Below, one piece after another: positions 57,636 to 64,000 of a stretch of 64,000 bases of DNA. Location: assembly GCF_036541335.1 (NCBI RefSeq), contig NZ_JAZHBO010000002.1:620001-684000 (forward strand). Reading direction: 5' to 3'. The stretch comes from Aquilutibacter rugosus (lineage in GTDB: Bacteria; Pseudomonadota; Gammaproteobacteria; Xanthomonadales; Xanthomonadaceae). Positions within the stretch are counted from its first letter, which is position 1; each line of letters starts with the position of its first letter. Both the position numbers and the translations under genes were made by a program. The notes under the pieces are model-generated. The model was not told where the DNA came from. It searched no databases and worked only from the letters and a program-made list of their open reading frames with translations.

Positions 57636-58973
57636 TCAGGCATTAGAGATGCGCGCGCCCCAGCTGCGGGCATTGGCGACAATCGCATCGAGATCCATAT
57701 CAACCAGAACGCGGCTACGCAGTTTGGCCACACCGTCAATCCAGACGTCGGTAACGTGCTGACGGCCCGTGGAGTACACCAGCTGCGACAGGACGTGATA
57801 GATCGGCTGCGTTTCCAGCGCGCCCAGATCGACACAAACCAAGTCCGCGCGCTTACCGCACTCAATCGAGCCGACGCGTTCAGCCAGACCCATGGCGAGT
57901 GCACCACCCATGGTGGCGGCGTACAAGGCATCACCGGCCTGCAACGCTGTCGCATCGCCGGCCACCGCCTTCGCGAGCAGCGCTGCGGTACGCATCTCAC
58001 CGAACATGTCCAGATCGTTATTGGAGGCCGCACCGTCAGTACCGATCGCGATATTGATGCCGGCCTCCTGCAAACGAGCCACCGGACAGAAACCGGAGGC
58101 CAGTTTGAGATTGCTTTCCGGACAATGCACCACGCTCACGCCCTTGTCCGCGCACAGTGCGATATCGGCGTCATTAACTGCCGTCATATGCACCGCAATG
58201 AGACGCTCCGAAACGACGCCGAGGCGATCAAGACGTGCCAGCGGCCGCAGACCGGTCGCACTCATGGCGTCATCAACCTCGCCCTGTGTCTCGTGCACGT
58301 GGCAATGTACGGGGATATCGAGCTGCTCGGCCAGCATGGCCATACGCTCAAAGCTCGAGTCTTTAACCGTATACGGCGCGTGCGGCGCGAAGGCCGTTCC
58401 GATTAACGGATCACCCAGCCACTGGTCGTGCACTTGTCGTGCCTTATCGAAGTACTCGTCATCGTCCTTAGCCCACGCCGTGGGGAAGTCAATGACAGGC
58501 AATCCGACCACCGCCCGGAAGCCGTGGCGCTTATAGACCTGCGCCTGCACATCAGGGAAGAAATAGTTTTCGTTGCAGGTCGTAGTGCCGCCGCGCAGCA
58601 TCTCGGCAATGGCCAAGGTCACACCATCGGCCACCATATCCGTGCCGATGATGCGGCCTTCGATCGGCCAGATGTGATCGTTGAGCCAGGTCATCAACGG
58701 CAGATCATCGGCCACACCACGCATCAGCGTCATGGGGTTATGCGTATGCGCGTTGATGAGCCCGGGGATCAGTGCCGCATCGGGTCGCTTGACGTGCTCG
58801 GCCGGCAAATACAGCTCGCGAGCCTCGGCAATCGGGTGGATGCCGATGACGGCGCCGTCACGGACGGCGACGGCATGATCTGCCAGCACCACGCCGCGCG
58901 GCACCACGGGCACCACCCATCCGGCCTCGATTAGAACATCGCAAACTTGCGGATCACGCGGACCGATACTCAT
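57636..58973 (-). CDS. mtaD: 5-methylthioadenosine/S-adenosylhomocysteine deaminase (TRZ/ATZ family)
   Basis: A 445-residue amidohydrolase. It has GLINAHTHNPMTLMRGVADDLPLMTWLNDHIWP (about 69-101, HxH metal ligands), HVHETQGEVDDA, HCPESNLKLASGFCPVARL and IGTDGAASNNDLDMFGEMRTAALL (Asp ligand). The order beside ubiG mirrors Pseudomonas, where this enzyme deaminates methylthioadenosine to methylthioinosine for salvage. It fits functionally with mtnBDC at 33.5-35.4 kb. It starts 18 nt after the efp stop. Confidence 0.9.
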   Translation of the reverse strand: MSIGPRDPQVCDVLIEAGWVVPVVPRGVVLADHAVAVRDGAVIGIHPIAEARELYLPAEHVKRPDAALIPGLINAHTHNPMTLMRGVADDLPLMTWLNDHIWPIEGRIIGTDMVADGVTLAIAEMLRGGTTTCNENYFFPDVQAQVYKRHGFRAVVGLPVIDFPTAWAKDDDEYFDKARQVHDQWLGDPLIGTAFAPHAPYTVKDSSFERMAMLAEQLDIPVHCHVHETQGEVDDAMSATGLRPLARLDRLGVVSERLIAVHMTAVNDADIALCADKGVSVVHCPESNLKLASGFCPVARLQEAGINIAIGTDGAASNNDLDMFGEMRTAALLAKAVAGDATALQAGDALYAATMGGALAMGLAERVGSIECGKRADLVCVDLGALETQPIYHVLSQLVYSTGRQHVTDVWIDGVAKLRSRVLVDMDLDAIVANARSWGARISNA

Positions 58974-58991
58974 GCGGGCACGGCCTACCGA

Positions 58992-59558
58992 TTACTTGAC
59001 GCGCGAGACGTATTCGCCCGAACGCGTATCGACCTTGATCATTTCGTCGGTAGCGACGAACAGCGGCACGCGGACCACGGCACCGGTTTCGAGCGTAGCG
59101 GGCTTGCCGCCACCACCCGAGGTATCGCCACGGACACCCGGATCGGTTTCGGTGATCTTGAGTTCAACGAAGTTCGGCGGTTGCACCATGATCGGGGAGC
59201 CATTCCACAAGGTCACGACGCACTCTTCCTCGCCCTTCAGCCACTTGTCAGCGCCGCCCATGCCGGCTTTGTCAGCCTGCACTTGCTCAAAGCTCTCCGG
59301 ATTCATGAAGTGCCAGTATTCGCCATCGGCGTACAGGAATTGCATGTCAACGTCGACCACATCAGCGGCTTCGAGGTCGTCGGTCGCCTTCATGGTCAGT
59401 TCGACCACGCGGCCGGTCTTGATGTTGCGGTACTTAACACGCGTGAAGGCCTGGCCCTTACCCGGCTTTACGTATTCTGTGTCGGTGATCACACACGGCT
59501 CACCGTTCACGAGAATGCGCATACCGTTCTTGACGTCGTTCATGCCATAGCTGGCCAT
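58992..59558 (-). CDS. efp: Elongation factor P
   Basis: A 188-residue EF-P that rescues ribosomes stalled at polyproline. Lys34 sits at the loop tip in VKPGKGQAFTRVK (about 30-42), the lysine that EpmA/EpmB modify with beta-lysine. Domains II and III follow, with the usual C-terminal motif TRSGEYVSRV. The modifying enzyme EpmB is encoded divergently 35 bp away. epmA is not in the window. GGAG lies before the ATG. Confidence 0.97.
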   Translation of the reverse strand: MASYGMNDVKNGMRILVNGEPCVITDTEYVKPGKGQAFTRVKYRNIKTGRVVELTMKATDDLEAADVVDVDMQFLYADGEYWHFMNPESFEQVQADKAGMGGADKWLKGEEECVVTLWNGSPIMVQPPNFVELKITETDPGVRGDTSGGGGKPATLETGAVVRVPLFVATDEMIKVDTRSGEYVSRVK

Positions 59559-59593
59559 GTGGAGGGCTCCTGAATTGATACAATTAGCCCGCT

Positions 59594-60613
59594 ATGATAC
59601 CAGCTCCACTCACCCCGCTGCGTGAGCTGGGCGCCGCCCGGGGGTGGCAAGCCGCCTATCGCGATGCCGTTTCCGATCCGTTCGAACTGCTCGATTTGCT
59701 CGGCCTCCCCCATTCGCTTCTCGGCCCCGCCGCCCATGCCCAGTTTCCGACCCGTGTTCCGCGGTCGTTCGTCGCACGCATGCGTCCCGGGGATGCCAAC
59801 GATCCGCTATTACTGCAAGTCCTGCCCTTGCAGTCCGAAATGGACTCGGTTCCGGGATTCAACCTACTCGATCCGGTTGGCGATTCGCTGGCCAAGTCCG
59901 CCACCGGCGTTATCCAGAAATACCGTGGTCGCGCGCTGCTGATCACCACCGGGGCCTGCGCCATTCATTGTCGCTACTGTTTCCGCCGCCATTTCCCCTA
60001 TGCCGAAGAATCGGCCGCCGGCGGACAATGGGCCGACACCCTGCAAGCCCTGCAGGCCGACGACAGCATCGACGAGGTGATCCTGTCCGGCGGCGATCCG
60101 CTGTCGCTGTCCACACGCAAATTACGTGAACTGACCGAAGGCCTACGCCGGATCCCGCACATCCGCCGTCTGCGAATCCATTCGCGCCTGCCCGTCACGC
60201 TGCCCGAACGCATCGACGAAGAGCTGATCGCATGGCTTGTCGAATTGCCGTGGCCGGTCACCATGGTCATCCACGCCAACCACGCCAACGAGTTCGACTC
60301 GCAGGTTGATCACGCCATGAGATATCTACGCGCGACCGGTGTGACCTTGCTCAACCAGGCCGTCCTGCTGAAAGGTATCAATGATTCGGTCAACGCCCTG
60401 CGCGACTTGAGCGAGCGCGGCTTCCGGGCCGGTGTTCTGCCCTACTACCTGCACGTCCTGGACAAGGTTCAAGGTGCCGGCCACTTTGCCGTTACCGATC
60501 AGCAAGCCATCGCCCTGCATCAGGAACTGGCGGCACAGCTATCGGGCTACTTGGTTCCCAAGTTAGTTCGCGAGATCCAAGGTCATCCGGGCAAGACCCC
60601 GATTCACGGATAA
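59594..60613 (+). CDS. epmB: Lysine 2,3-aminomutase-type EF-P modification enzyme EpmB
   Basis: A 339-residue radical-SAM/PLP enzyme converting L-alpha-lysine to beta-lysine for EF-P. The Fe-S/SAM motif is CAIHCRYCFRRHFPY (about 118-132, CxxxCxxC), and the PLP-lysine segment lies near the C-terminus (LDKVQGAGHFAV). Its start is preceded by an extended -10 (TG-A-TACAAT, 59576-59584), ending 9 nt before the ATG, without Shine-Dalgarno. Pairing with efp across a 35-bp divergent gap makes the function nearly certain. Confidence 0.95.
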   Translation: MIPAPLTPLRELGAARGWQAAYRDAVSDPFELLDLLGLPHSLLGPAAHAQFPTRVPRSFVARMRPGDANDPLLLQVLPLQSEMDSVPGFNLLDPVGDSLAKSATGVIQKYRGRALLITTGACAIHCRYCFRRHFPYAEESAAGGQWADTLQALQADDSIDEVILSGGDPLSLSTRKLRELTEGLRRIPHIRRLRIHSRLPVTLPERIDEELIAWLVELPWPVTMVIHANHANEFDSQVDHAMRYLRATGVTLLNQAVLLKGINDSVNALRDLSERGFRAGVLPYYLHVLDKVQGAGHFAVTDQQAIALHQELAAQLSGYLVPKLVREIQGHPGKTPIHG

Positions 60614-60640
60614 AAAAAGCGGGCCGAAGCCCGCTTTTTT
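60612..60640. terminator. Bidirectional terminator between epmB and htpX
   Basis: Stem GCGGGC/GCCCGC with CGAA loop, extended by A and T runs on both sides (AAAAAA/TTTTTT); serves both convergent genes. Confidence 0.95.
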
Positions 60641-60643
60641 CGA

Positions 60644-61513
60644 TTACTGCACCGACGCCTGCAACGCAGCAATGCGTTTTTCCAGTGGCGGATGGGTCAT
60701 GAACAGCTCGGAAAAACCGCCGGTGTAACGACCATTGATCGCGAAAGCGGCGATCGCTTTCGGCATCTCGTCCGGTTCGTGACGCGACTTCAGACGTTGC
60801 AGTGCGGCGATCATTTTCTCGCGACCGGCCAGACGTGCGCCGCCGATATCGGCACGGAACTCACGATGACGCGAGAACCACATCTGCACCAGCGAGGCCA
60901 GCAGACCGAACACAATCTGCAGCACCATCACCACGGCGAAATACATCATGCCGCCGCTATTTTCTCCGTCACGCCCACCGGCGACCAGGTTGGCCACCAC
61001 GCGCGACAGCATGATCACGAAGGCGTTCAACACACCCTGAATCAGCGCCATGGTCACCATGTCACCATTGGCAACGTGGCTCACTTCGTGACCGAGCACG
61101 GCTTCGGCCTCGTCAGCAGTCATCGACTGCAACAGACCCGTCGAGACGGCAACCAGCGAGTTATTGCGGCTCGGACCTGTGGCGAAGGCATTGACGTCCG
61201 GCGAATCGTAGATCGCGACTTGCGGCATCTTGATGCCGGCGGTCTGGGCCTGGCGTGCAATCACATCGACCAGCCAGCGTTCGCTTTCATTAGCCGGTTG
61301 CTCAATGACTCGACCACCGACACCGCGTAGCGCAATCCACTTGGACATCCAGAGGGAGATGAAGGAACCACCCATGCCGTAGATCAGTGCAAACAGCATG
61401 CCGTTGGTCGGCACCTGGATGCCGAAAAACGTGCGCAGAACAAACAGCACAATAGAGATCATTGCCAGTACGGCAACGTTGGTCAGAATGAAAAAGAAAA
61501 TTCGCTTCAACAT
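60644..61513 (-). CDS. htpX: Heat-shock zinc metalloprotease HtpX
   Basis: A 289-residue inner-membrane M48 protease that degrades misfolded membrane proteins with FtsH. Two N-terminal transmembrane segments (about 5-25 and 33-53), the zinc-binding AVLGHEVSHVANGD (HExxH at about 140-144), further membrane segments, and EFRADIGGARLAGREKMIAAL (third ligand Glu) are visible. The family start is MLKRIFFFILTNVAVL. No Cpx-type site was evident. It is divergent from gluQ. Confidence 0.95.
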   Translation of the reverse strand: MLKRIFFFILTNVAVLAMISIVLFVLRTFFGIQVPTNGMLFALIYGMGGSFISLWMSKWIALRGVGGRVIEQPANESERWLVDVIARQAQTAGIKMPQVAIYDSPDVNAFATGPSRNNSLVAVSTGLLQSMTADEAEAVLGHEVSHVANGDMVTMALIQGVLNAFVIMLSRVVANLVAGGRDGENSGGMMYFAVVMVLQIVFGLLASLVQMWFSRHREFRADIGGARLAGREKMIAALQRLKSRHEPDEMPKAIAAFAINGRYTGGFSELFMTHPPLEKRIAALQASVQ

Positions 61514-61638
61514 GTGGATGCTACTTCCGCAATTTGGCCACCGCCACCCGGTTAGCCTTCCCCAATAAAATGGGGTAATTTCACGACAAACTCAACCACC
61601 ACCTGAACGGATTGTTCCACTTGATTCAGCCCGCTCCC

Positions 61639-62499
61639 ATGCCTGCGACTGTCCGCGGTCGATTTGCACCCTCGCCCTCGGGGCCTCTGCACTTTGGCTC
61701 CGTGATGGCCGCACTGGGTAGCTGGCTGTTCGCTAAACAGTTCGGTGGCGAATGGTGGATCCGCGTCGAAGATGTGGACCGCGATCGTTGTCGCTTGCGG
61801 CATGAGCAAACGCAGCTTGGTGATCTGGAGCTCCTGGGACTGCATTCCGATGGCCCGATCGTGCGCCAATCCGAGCGCACCGCACAGTATCAGGTAGCAC
61901 TCGATCAGCTGCTCTCAGCCGGCCATGCGTTTGAGTGCCGCTGTTCGCGCGCCGAGGTGGCGGCCATGGGCGGATCGCATCATCGCTGCCTAAACCCGCA
62001 GCGTAGGGGACCTGCTTCGATCCGCCTGCAGGTTCCGGCGGGCACTGTGATTCATTTCCGCGATCGGCTGTTGGGTGCAATGCAACAGGATGTGCATGCT
62101 GACATCGGCGATTACACGCTGCGCCGCGCCGATGGCCAGTGGACCTATCAGATGGCCGTGGTGGTCGACGATGCCCTGCAAGGTATGACGCAAGTAGTCC
62201 GCGGTGCCGATTTACTGGATTCGACAGCTCGTCAGATCTACTTGCAGTCGCTACTGAACTACCCGACGCCGGAATACGCGCACTTGCCTCTGCAGTTGGA
62301 TCGCAATGGCCGCAAGCTCTCCAAACGCGACGAGGACCCGCGCGCCGTCAATCTGCACGACGCACCGGTGAGCATGTTGCAACGCGCGTGGCTGGCCTTA
62401 GGGCAAACTCCTGTTACGGCTATTCGCAACGCCGACACGGTGGCTGAATTTCTTGAGATCGCCCGTAATCACTTCGATGAGTACCTGATCCCGCGTTAA
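61639..62499 (+). CDS. gluQ: Glutamyl-queuosine tRNA(Asp) synthetase (GluQ-RS)
   Basis: A 286-residue truncated GluRS-like protein that attaches glutamate to queuosine in tRNA-Asp. It keeps the catalytic core (GRFAPSPSGPLHFGSVMAALGSWLFAKQ, HIGH-like HFGS; KLSKRDEDPRAV for KMSKS) and lacks the anticodon-binding domain, as expected. The zinc region ECRCSRAEVAAMGGSHHRCLNP has three cysteines. The ATG at MPATVRGRF was chosen; an upstream TTG in frame is less likely. It is next to htpX, not to dksA as in E. coli. Confidence 0.92.
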   Translation: MPATVRGRFAPSPSGPLHFGSVMAALGSWLFAKQFGGEWWIRVEDVDRDRCRLRHEQTQLGDLELLGLHSDGPIVRQSERTAQYQVALDQLLSAGHAFECRCSRAEVAAMGGSHHRCLNPQRRGPASIRLQVPAGTVIHFRDRLLGAMQQDVHADIGDYTLRRADGQWTYQMAVVVDDALQGMTQVVRGADLLDSTARQIYLQSLLNYPTPEYAHLPLQLDRNGRKLSKRDEDPRAVNLHDAPVSMLQRAWLALGQTPVTAIRNADTVAEFLEIARNHFDEYLIPR

Positions 62500-62615
62500 C
62501 TCAGAATTGTGTTTTTGCGCTGCACCAACGAAAGTTTCGCTCCGCGCTTTCAAATTGAATACTCAGCTGTCAGGATGGAACGGTCCATTTTTCAGTGTGA
62601 TAAGGATTCTTGAAC

Positions 62616-63356
62616 ATGACGACACGAGTTGCACTAGTCACAGGCGGCACCGGTGGTATCGGCACGGCAATCATTAAGCGTCTGGCTCAGCAAGGATGCA
62701 AAGTTGCCACCAATTATCGTGATGAGACCAAGGCCAAAGCCTGGCAGGAGCAACTCAAGTCCGAGGGCATCGAGGTCTACCTCGCCAAGGGCGATGTCAG
62801 TGATCCGGCCCAGTGCGAGACGATGATCAGGGATATCGAATCCAATGTCGGCCCCATTGAAATTCTCGTCAACAATGCCGGTATCACCCGCGATTCGACC
62901 TTCCACAAAATGAAGACCGAACAGTGGAAGGATGTGATCAACACGAACCTCAACTCGTGCTTCAACGTAACGCGCCCCGTGATCGAGGGCATGCGTGAAC
63001 GCAAGTGGGGCCGCATCATTCAGATCGCTTCGATCAACGGCCAGAAGGGTCAGTATGGTCAGGCCAACTACGCCGCTGCCAAAGCCGGCATGCATGGTTT
63101 TACGATTTCACTGGCGCAGGAAAATGCCAAGTTCGGCATTACCGTCAACACAGTATCCCCCGGCTACATCGGCACTGACATGGTGATGGCCGTGCCCGAG
63201 GATGTCCGTAACAAAATCATCCAGCAAATCCCGACCGGCCGTCTGGGCATGCCCGATGAAATTGCCTATGCCGTCAGCTTCTTTATCCCCGACCAGGCAG
63301 CCTGGATCACCGGCACCAACCTGTCTGCCAATGGCGGCCAGTACATGGGCTGGTAA
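62616..63356 (+). CDS. phbB: Acetoacetyl-CoA reductase
   Basis: A 246-residue SDR that reduces acetoacetyl-CoA to (R)-3-hydroxybutyryl-CoA for polyhydroxybutyrate. ALVTGGTGGIGTAIIKRL is the NADPH fold; NNAGITRDSTFHKM, the catalytic IQIASINGQKGQYGQANYAAAKAG (Ser, Tyr, Lys) and TVSPGYIGTDMVMAVPEDV are strong PhaB/PhbB signatures. AAGGA lies 9 nt before the ATG. The synthase phaC and thiolase are not in the window, but phaR follows. Confidence 0.94.
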   Translation: MTTRVALVTGGTGGIGTAIIKRLAQQGCKVATNYRDETKAKAWQEQLKSEGIEVYLAKGDVSDPAQCETMIRDIESNVGPIEILVNNAGITRDSTFHKMKTEQWKDVINTNLNSCFNVTRPVIEGMRERKWGRIIQIASINGQKGQYGQANYAAAKAGMHGFTISLAQENAKFGITVNTVSPGYIGTDMVMAVPEDVRNKIIQQIPTGRLGMPDEIAYAVSFFIPDQAAWITGTNLSANGGQYMGW

Positions 63357-63381
63357 TCCGCTTGTTTTAGCGTATAGACTG

Positions 63382-63410
63382 AAAGGGCGTCCCTAGCGGT
63401 TCGCCCTTTT
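63382..63410 (+). terminator. Intrinsic terminator of phbB
   Basis: Stem AAAGGGCG/CGCCCTTT with a 12-nt loop and following TTTTC, between phbB and phaR. Confidence 0.85.
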
Positions 63411-63433
63411 CGCGTCTATACAGAGTGATTGCC

Positions 63434-63955
63434 ATGTCGGACACCAACCGTGTCATCAAAAAGTACCCGAATCGCCGTCTGTATGACACGGCCATCTCCA
63501 GCTACATCACGCTGGATGATGTCCGCAGACTCATTATCGAAGGCGAGTCCGTGCAAGTGCTCGATGTCCGCTCCGGCGAGGATCTGACGCGCCAGGTGCT
63601 GCTGCAGATTATCAGCGAGCACGAACAGCAGGGACAGCCGGTTCTGTCCGAGCGCATGCTGAGCCAGATCATTCGTTTTTACGGTGACTCCATGCAGGGC
63701 TTTATGGGCAATTATCTGGAGCGTTCCATGCAGCTGTTTATGGATCAGCAACAGCAGCTGCGTTCGCAGTTCAGCGGCCTGATCGAACAGACCCCATGGA
63801 ATCTCATGAATCAGCTGACTGAGCGCAATATGGCCCTCTGGAAAGACTTCCAGCGCAATATTGTCGGCAGTATGCGGACACCGACCGAATCGGCCTCCAC
63901 CGATGACGCGCCCAAGTCCAAGTCCTCTGCAGGTAGCAGCAAGAAATCGAACTAG
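63434..63955 (+). CDS. phaR: Polyhydroxyalkanoate synthesis repressor PhaR
   Basis: A 173-residue regulator. VIKKYPNRRLYDTAISSYITLDDVRRLIIEGESVQVLDVRSGEDLTRQVLLQIISEHE is the PHB/PHA accumulation DNA-binding domain, followed by the PHB-binding region (MLSQIIRFYGDSMQGFMGNYLERSMQLFMDQQQQLRSQF). A Ser/Lys-rich tail closes it. PhaR binds both DNA and PHB granules and represses phasin genes until polymer forms. The ATG at MSDTNRV was chosen over GTG 9 nt earlier. TATACA 12 nt upstream is a possible -10 of its own promoter. Confidence 0.93.
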   Translation: MSDTNRVIKKYPNRRLYDTAISSYITLDDVRRLIIEGESVQVLDVRSGEDLTRQVLLQIISEHEQQGQPVLSERMLSQIIRFYGDSMQGFMGNYLERSMQLFMDQQQQLRSQFSGLIEQTPWNLMNQLTERNMALWKDFQRNIVGSMRTPTESASTDDAPKSKSSAGSSKKSN

Positions 63956-63980
63956 CTTTTAGCCGCCTGTTGTGAGTCAT

Positions 63981-64000
63981 AAAAAATCCCCGCCGAATGG
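63981..64000 (+). terminator. Left half of a probable terminator cut by the window edge
   Basis: The last bases read an A run and TCCCCGCCGAATGG, the usual 5' side of an A/T-flanked GC hairpin; the 3' arm would lie beyond the window. Confidence 0.35.

Noticed and set aside
1..64000. Mobile elements, prophage, CRISPR or rRNA genes
   Set aside because: No transposase, integrase, phage structural gene, spaced short repeats or rRNA sequence was found; the only hint is the tRNA-Arg 3' relic, which has no integrase nearby.

Overview
This 64 kb window is a gene-dense, GC-rich chromosomal segment of a gammaproteobacterium of the Xanthomonadales/Lysobacterales type. Four things point there. The order csrA-alaS-recX-recA-lexA sits behind a perfect 19-bp LexA operator of the Xanthomonas type. 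The arginine cluster is the acetylated Xanthomonas kind: acetylornithine carbamoyltransferase, argG, acetylcitrulline deacetylase, a kinase fused to a GNAT acetyltransferase, argC, argH. DksA carries a long Lys/Ala-rich N-terminal tail. The 'short' 398-residue ArgG and the RimM/TrmD/S16/L19 set also fit. I see no phage, IS element, CRISPR array or rRNA operon; this is core chromosome with a few accessory genes.

Layout. 1-3.4 kb: start of fabA, a dicarboxylate/amino-acid symporter, a zinc alcohol dehydrogenase, and a tRNA-Ser/tRNA-Arg pair. 3.4-9.5 kb (minus): csrA, alaS, recX, recA, a 44-residue microprotein gene, lexA, cinA-type amidase. 9.6-13 kb: arsC-like reductase, an SPFH membrane protein paired with a ribbon-helix-helix protein, an old-yellow-enzyme reductase, a small stress-type protein. 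13.3-21.7 kb: mutS, DUF937, hslR, the rplS-trmD-rimM-rpsP operon, ffh, ypjD. 21.7-26 kb: radA, a GNAT enzyme, feoABC-like iron uptake behind a Fur-box-like site. 26-31 kb: leucine/isoleucine catabolism (liuC, liuD, liuE, an SDR) and yeiP. 31-35.4 kb: Nudix hydrolase, amino-acid permease, mtnBDC methionine salvage. 35.4-38.7 kb: hisS overlapped by an enlarged histidase-family lyase. 40-47.2 kb: the arginine operon, preceded by a candidate leader peptide and attenuator. 47.8-54.7 kb: cysS-sufE-MFS, dksA, yidD-pyrC-M23 peptidase. 54.7-59.6 kb (minus): efp, MTA deaminase, ubiG, phosphatase, squalene-synthase-like protein, folE2. 59.6-64 kb: epmB, htpX, gluQ, phbB, phaR.

How the parts work together. 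The six arginine genes make arginine through acetylated intermediates. mtnBDC together with the MTA deaminase could recycle methylthioadenosine, though the kinase/isomerase steps are not here. EF-P and its lysine aminomutase EpmB are divergent neighbours, while the EF-P-like paralogue YeiP is 28 kb away. phbB and phaR suggest polyhydroxybutyrate storage.

The features I find most worth testing are: (i) the arginine-rich leader ORF followed by a strong intrinsic terminator upstream of argF'; (ii) the microprotein gene between lexA and recA; (iii) the zinc-ligand-poor DksA with a histone-H1-like tail of about 270 residues; (iv) the SPFH/ribbon-helix-helix pair with a palindromic candidate operator; (v) the histidase-like lyase with an insertion and an altered active-site segment; and (vi) a recurring promoter layout that predicts leaderless mRNAs. 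All functional calls rest on reading the sequence and on family knowledge; no database search was run.
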